Origin: Sphingobacteriales bacterium
Lineage (GTDB): Bacteria; Bacteroidota; Bacteroidia; Sphingobacteriales; Sphingobacteriaceae
Length of the DNA: 64,000 nt
Assembly: GCA_004293485.1 (NCBI GenBank)
Contig: RDYW01000045.1
Location: 1-64,000 of the forward strand
Direction of reading: 5' to 3'
The position numbers and the translations under genes are program-made. Under the pieces are notes generated by a model. That model was given only the letters and a program-made list of their open reading frames with translations, searched no databases and was not told the DNA's origin. Numbering within the stretch: the first letter of the stretch is position 1; each line of letters opens with the position of its first letter. This document shows positions 63,601 through 64,000 of this stretch, one piece after another.

Positions 63601-64000
63601 ATGAAAATAGTTTTTAGTGCTTTTGTTGTTTTTTTAATCTCAGTAGCTACATTCGCTCAAAATAAAAACAAAAAAACAACCGGAAACCCAATAATAAATG
63701 GCTGGTACGCCGACCCCGAAGTAGTAATTTATGGTAACAATTATTGGCTTTACCCAACCCTATCGGCACCATTCGAACAACAAGTATTTATGGATGCATT
63801 TTCTTCAAACGATTTAATTACTTGGAAAAAACATCCCCATATTTTAGATTCTTCAATTATAAAATGGGTAAAAAGTGCTTTGTGGGCACCCGCAGCTATT
63901 AAAAAAGGTAATAAATATTACCTTTTTTTTGCAGCTAACGATATACACGATGGTACCAAAGAAATAGGTGGTATAGGGGTAGCAGTAGCCGATAAACCCG
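63601..64000 (+). CDS. family 43-type glycoside hydrolase, 5' part
   Basis: Partial gene running off the right edge (133 codons visible). A signal peptide (..FLISVATFAQ) is followed by a five-bladed-propeller GH43-like start. ..GWYADPEVVIYGNNYWLYPT.. holds the conserved catalytic-base Asp of the blade-1 motif, and ..SSNDLITWKKH.., ..ALWAPAAIKKGNKYYLFFA.. follow. Predicted exported arabinofuranosidase/xylosidase-like enzyme; exact activity cannot be told. Confidence 0.85.
   Translation, partial: MKIVFSAFVVFLISVATFAQNKNKKTTGNPIINGWYADPEVVIYGNNYWLYPTLSAPFEQQVFMDAFSSNDLITWKKHPHILDSSIIKWVKSALWAPAAIKKGNKYYLFFAANDIHDGTKEIGGIGVAVADKP

Overview
The window looks like a chromosome segment of a low-GC member of the Bacteroidota (Sphingobacteriia/Chitinophagia/Flavobacteriia-like). 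The evidence is a TonB-dependent receptor with an N-terminal carboxypeptidase-regulatory-like domain, a very large protein with a type IX secretion (type A) C-terminal tail, a MurF-alanine racemase fusion, an OlsF-like double acyltransferase, a GH3-family protein, and many promoters carrying the Bacteroidetes -7 box TAnnTTTG. Most of the window is housekeeping DNA: radA, zapA-rny, apt, pabB, rseP-dxr, msrB, gpmI, guaA, ribBA, queG, mnmD, recX, murF/alr, ribE, hscB and three tRNA genes. It ends inside a family-43-type glycoside hydrolase gene.

The outstanding region is about 16.8-30.6 kb, which I read as a zinc-starvation (Zur) island. A ten-gene plus-strand operon (19372-27574) encodes a NiCoT-type metal permease, a thioredoxin-like [2Fe-2S] protein, two COG0523 (CobW/ZigA-type) GTPase metallochaperones, a WD40 protein broken by a frameshift, a HisI, an Lgt, a MerC-domain protein and an ABC transporter whose FtsX-type permease has a His-rich loop. 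A divergent minus-strand group encodes a flavoprotein with a Cys/His-rich tail and small proteins. Next come a lipoprotein with a near-perfect heptad ladder of His/Asp, a 68-residue protein, a third COG0523 GTPase and a Fur/Zur-type regulator. Four 19-bp palindromes of the form TGCAAY-N3-RTTGCA lie on the promoters of these units and overlap the -33 or -7 elements. This is the layout expected for repressor operators and ties the genes into one regulon. The palindromes and promoter boxes are read directly from the sequence; assigning them to Zur is inference.

Elsewhere: two remnants at 14.7-15.0 kb look like a decayed zeta-type toxin/antitoxin pair. Palindromic GC-rich repeats lie at 28.5 and 55.6 kb. 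A two-gene DUF2335 cassette sits at 43.3-44.1 kb. A small protein at 57.1 kb carries a duplicated Cys-Asp motif. The first ~130 bases are richer in G+C than the rest and were not identified. Where the longest open frame begins at TTG or far upstream, I moved the start to the ATG/GTG supported by signal peptides, family N-termini or promoter position, and say so.
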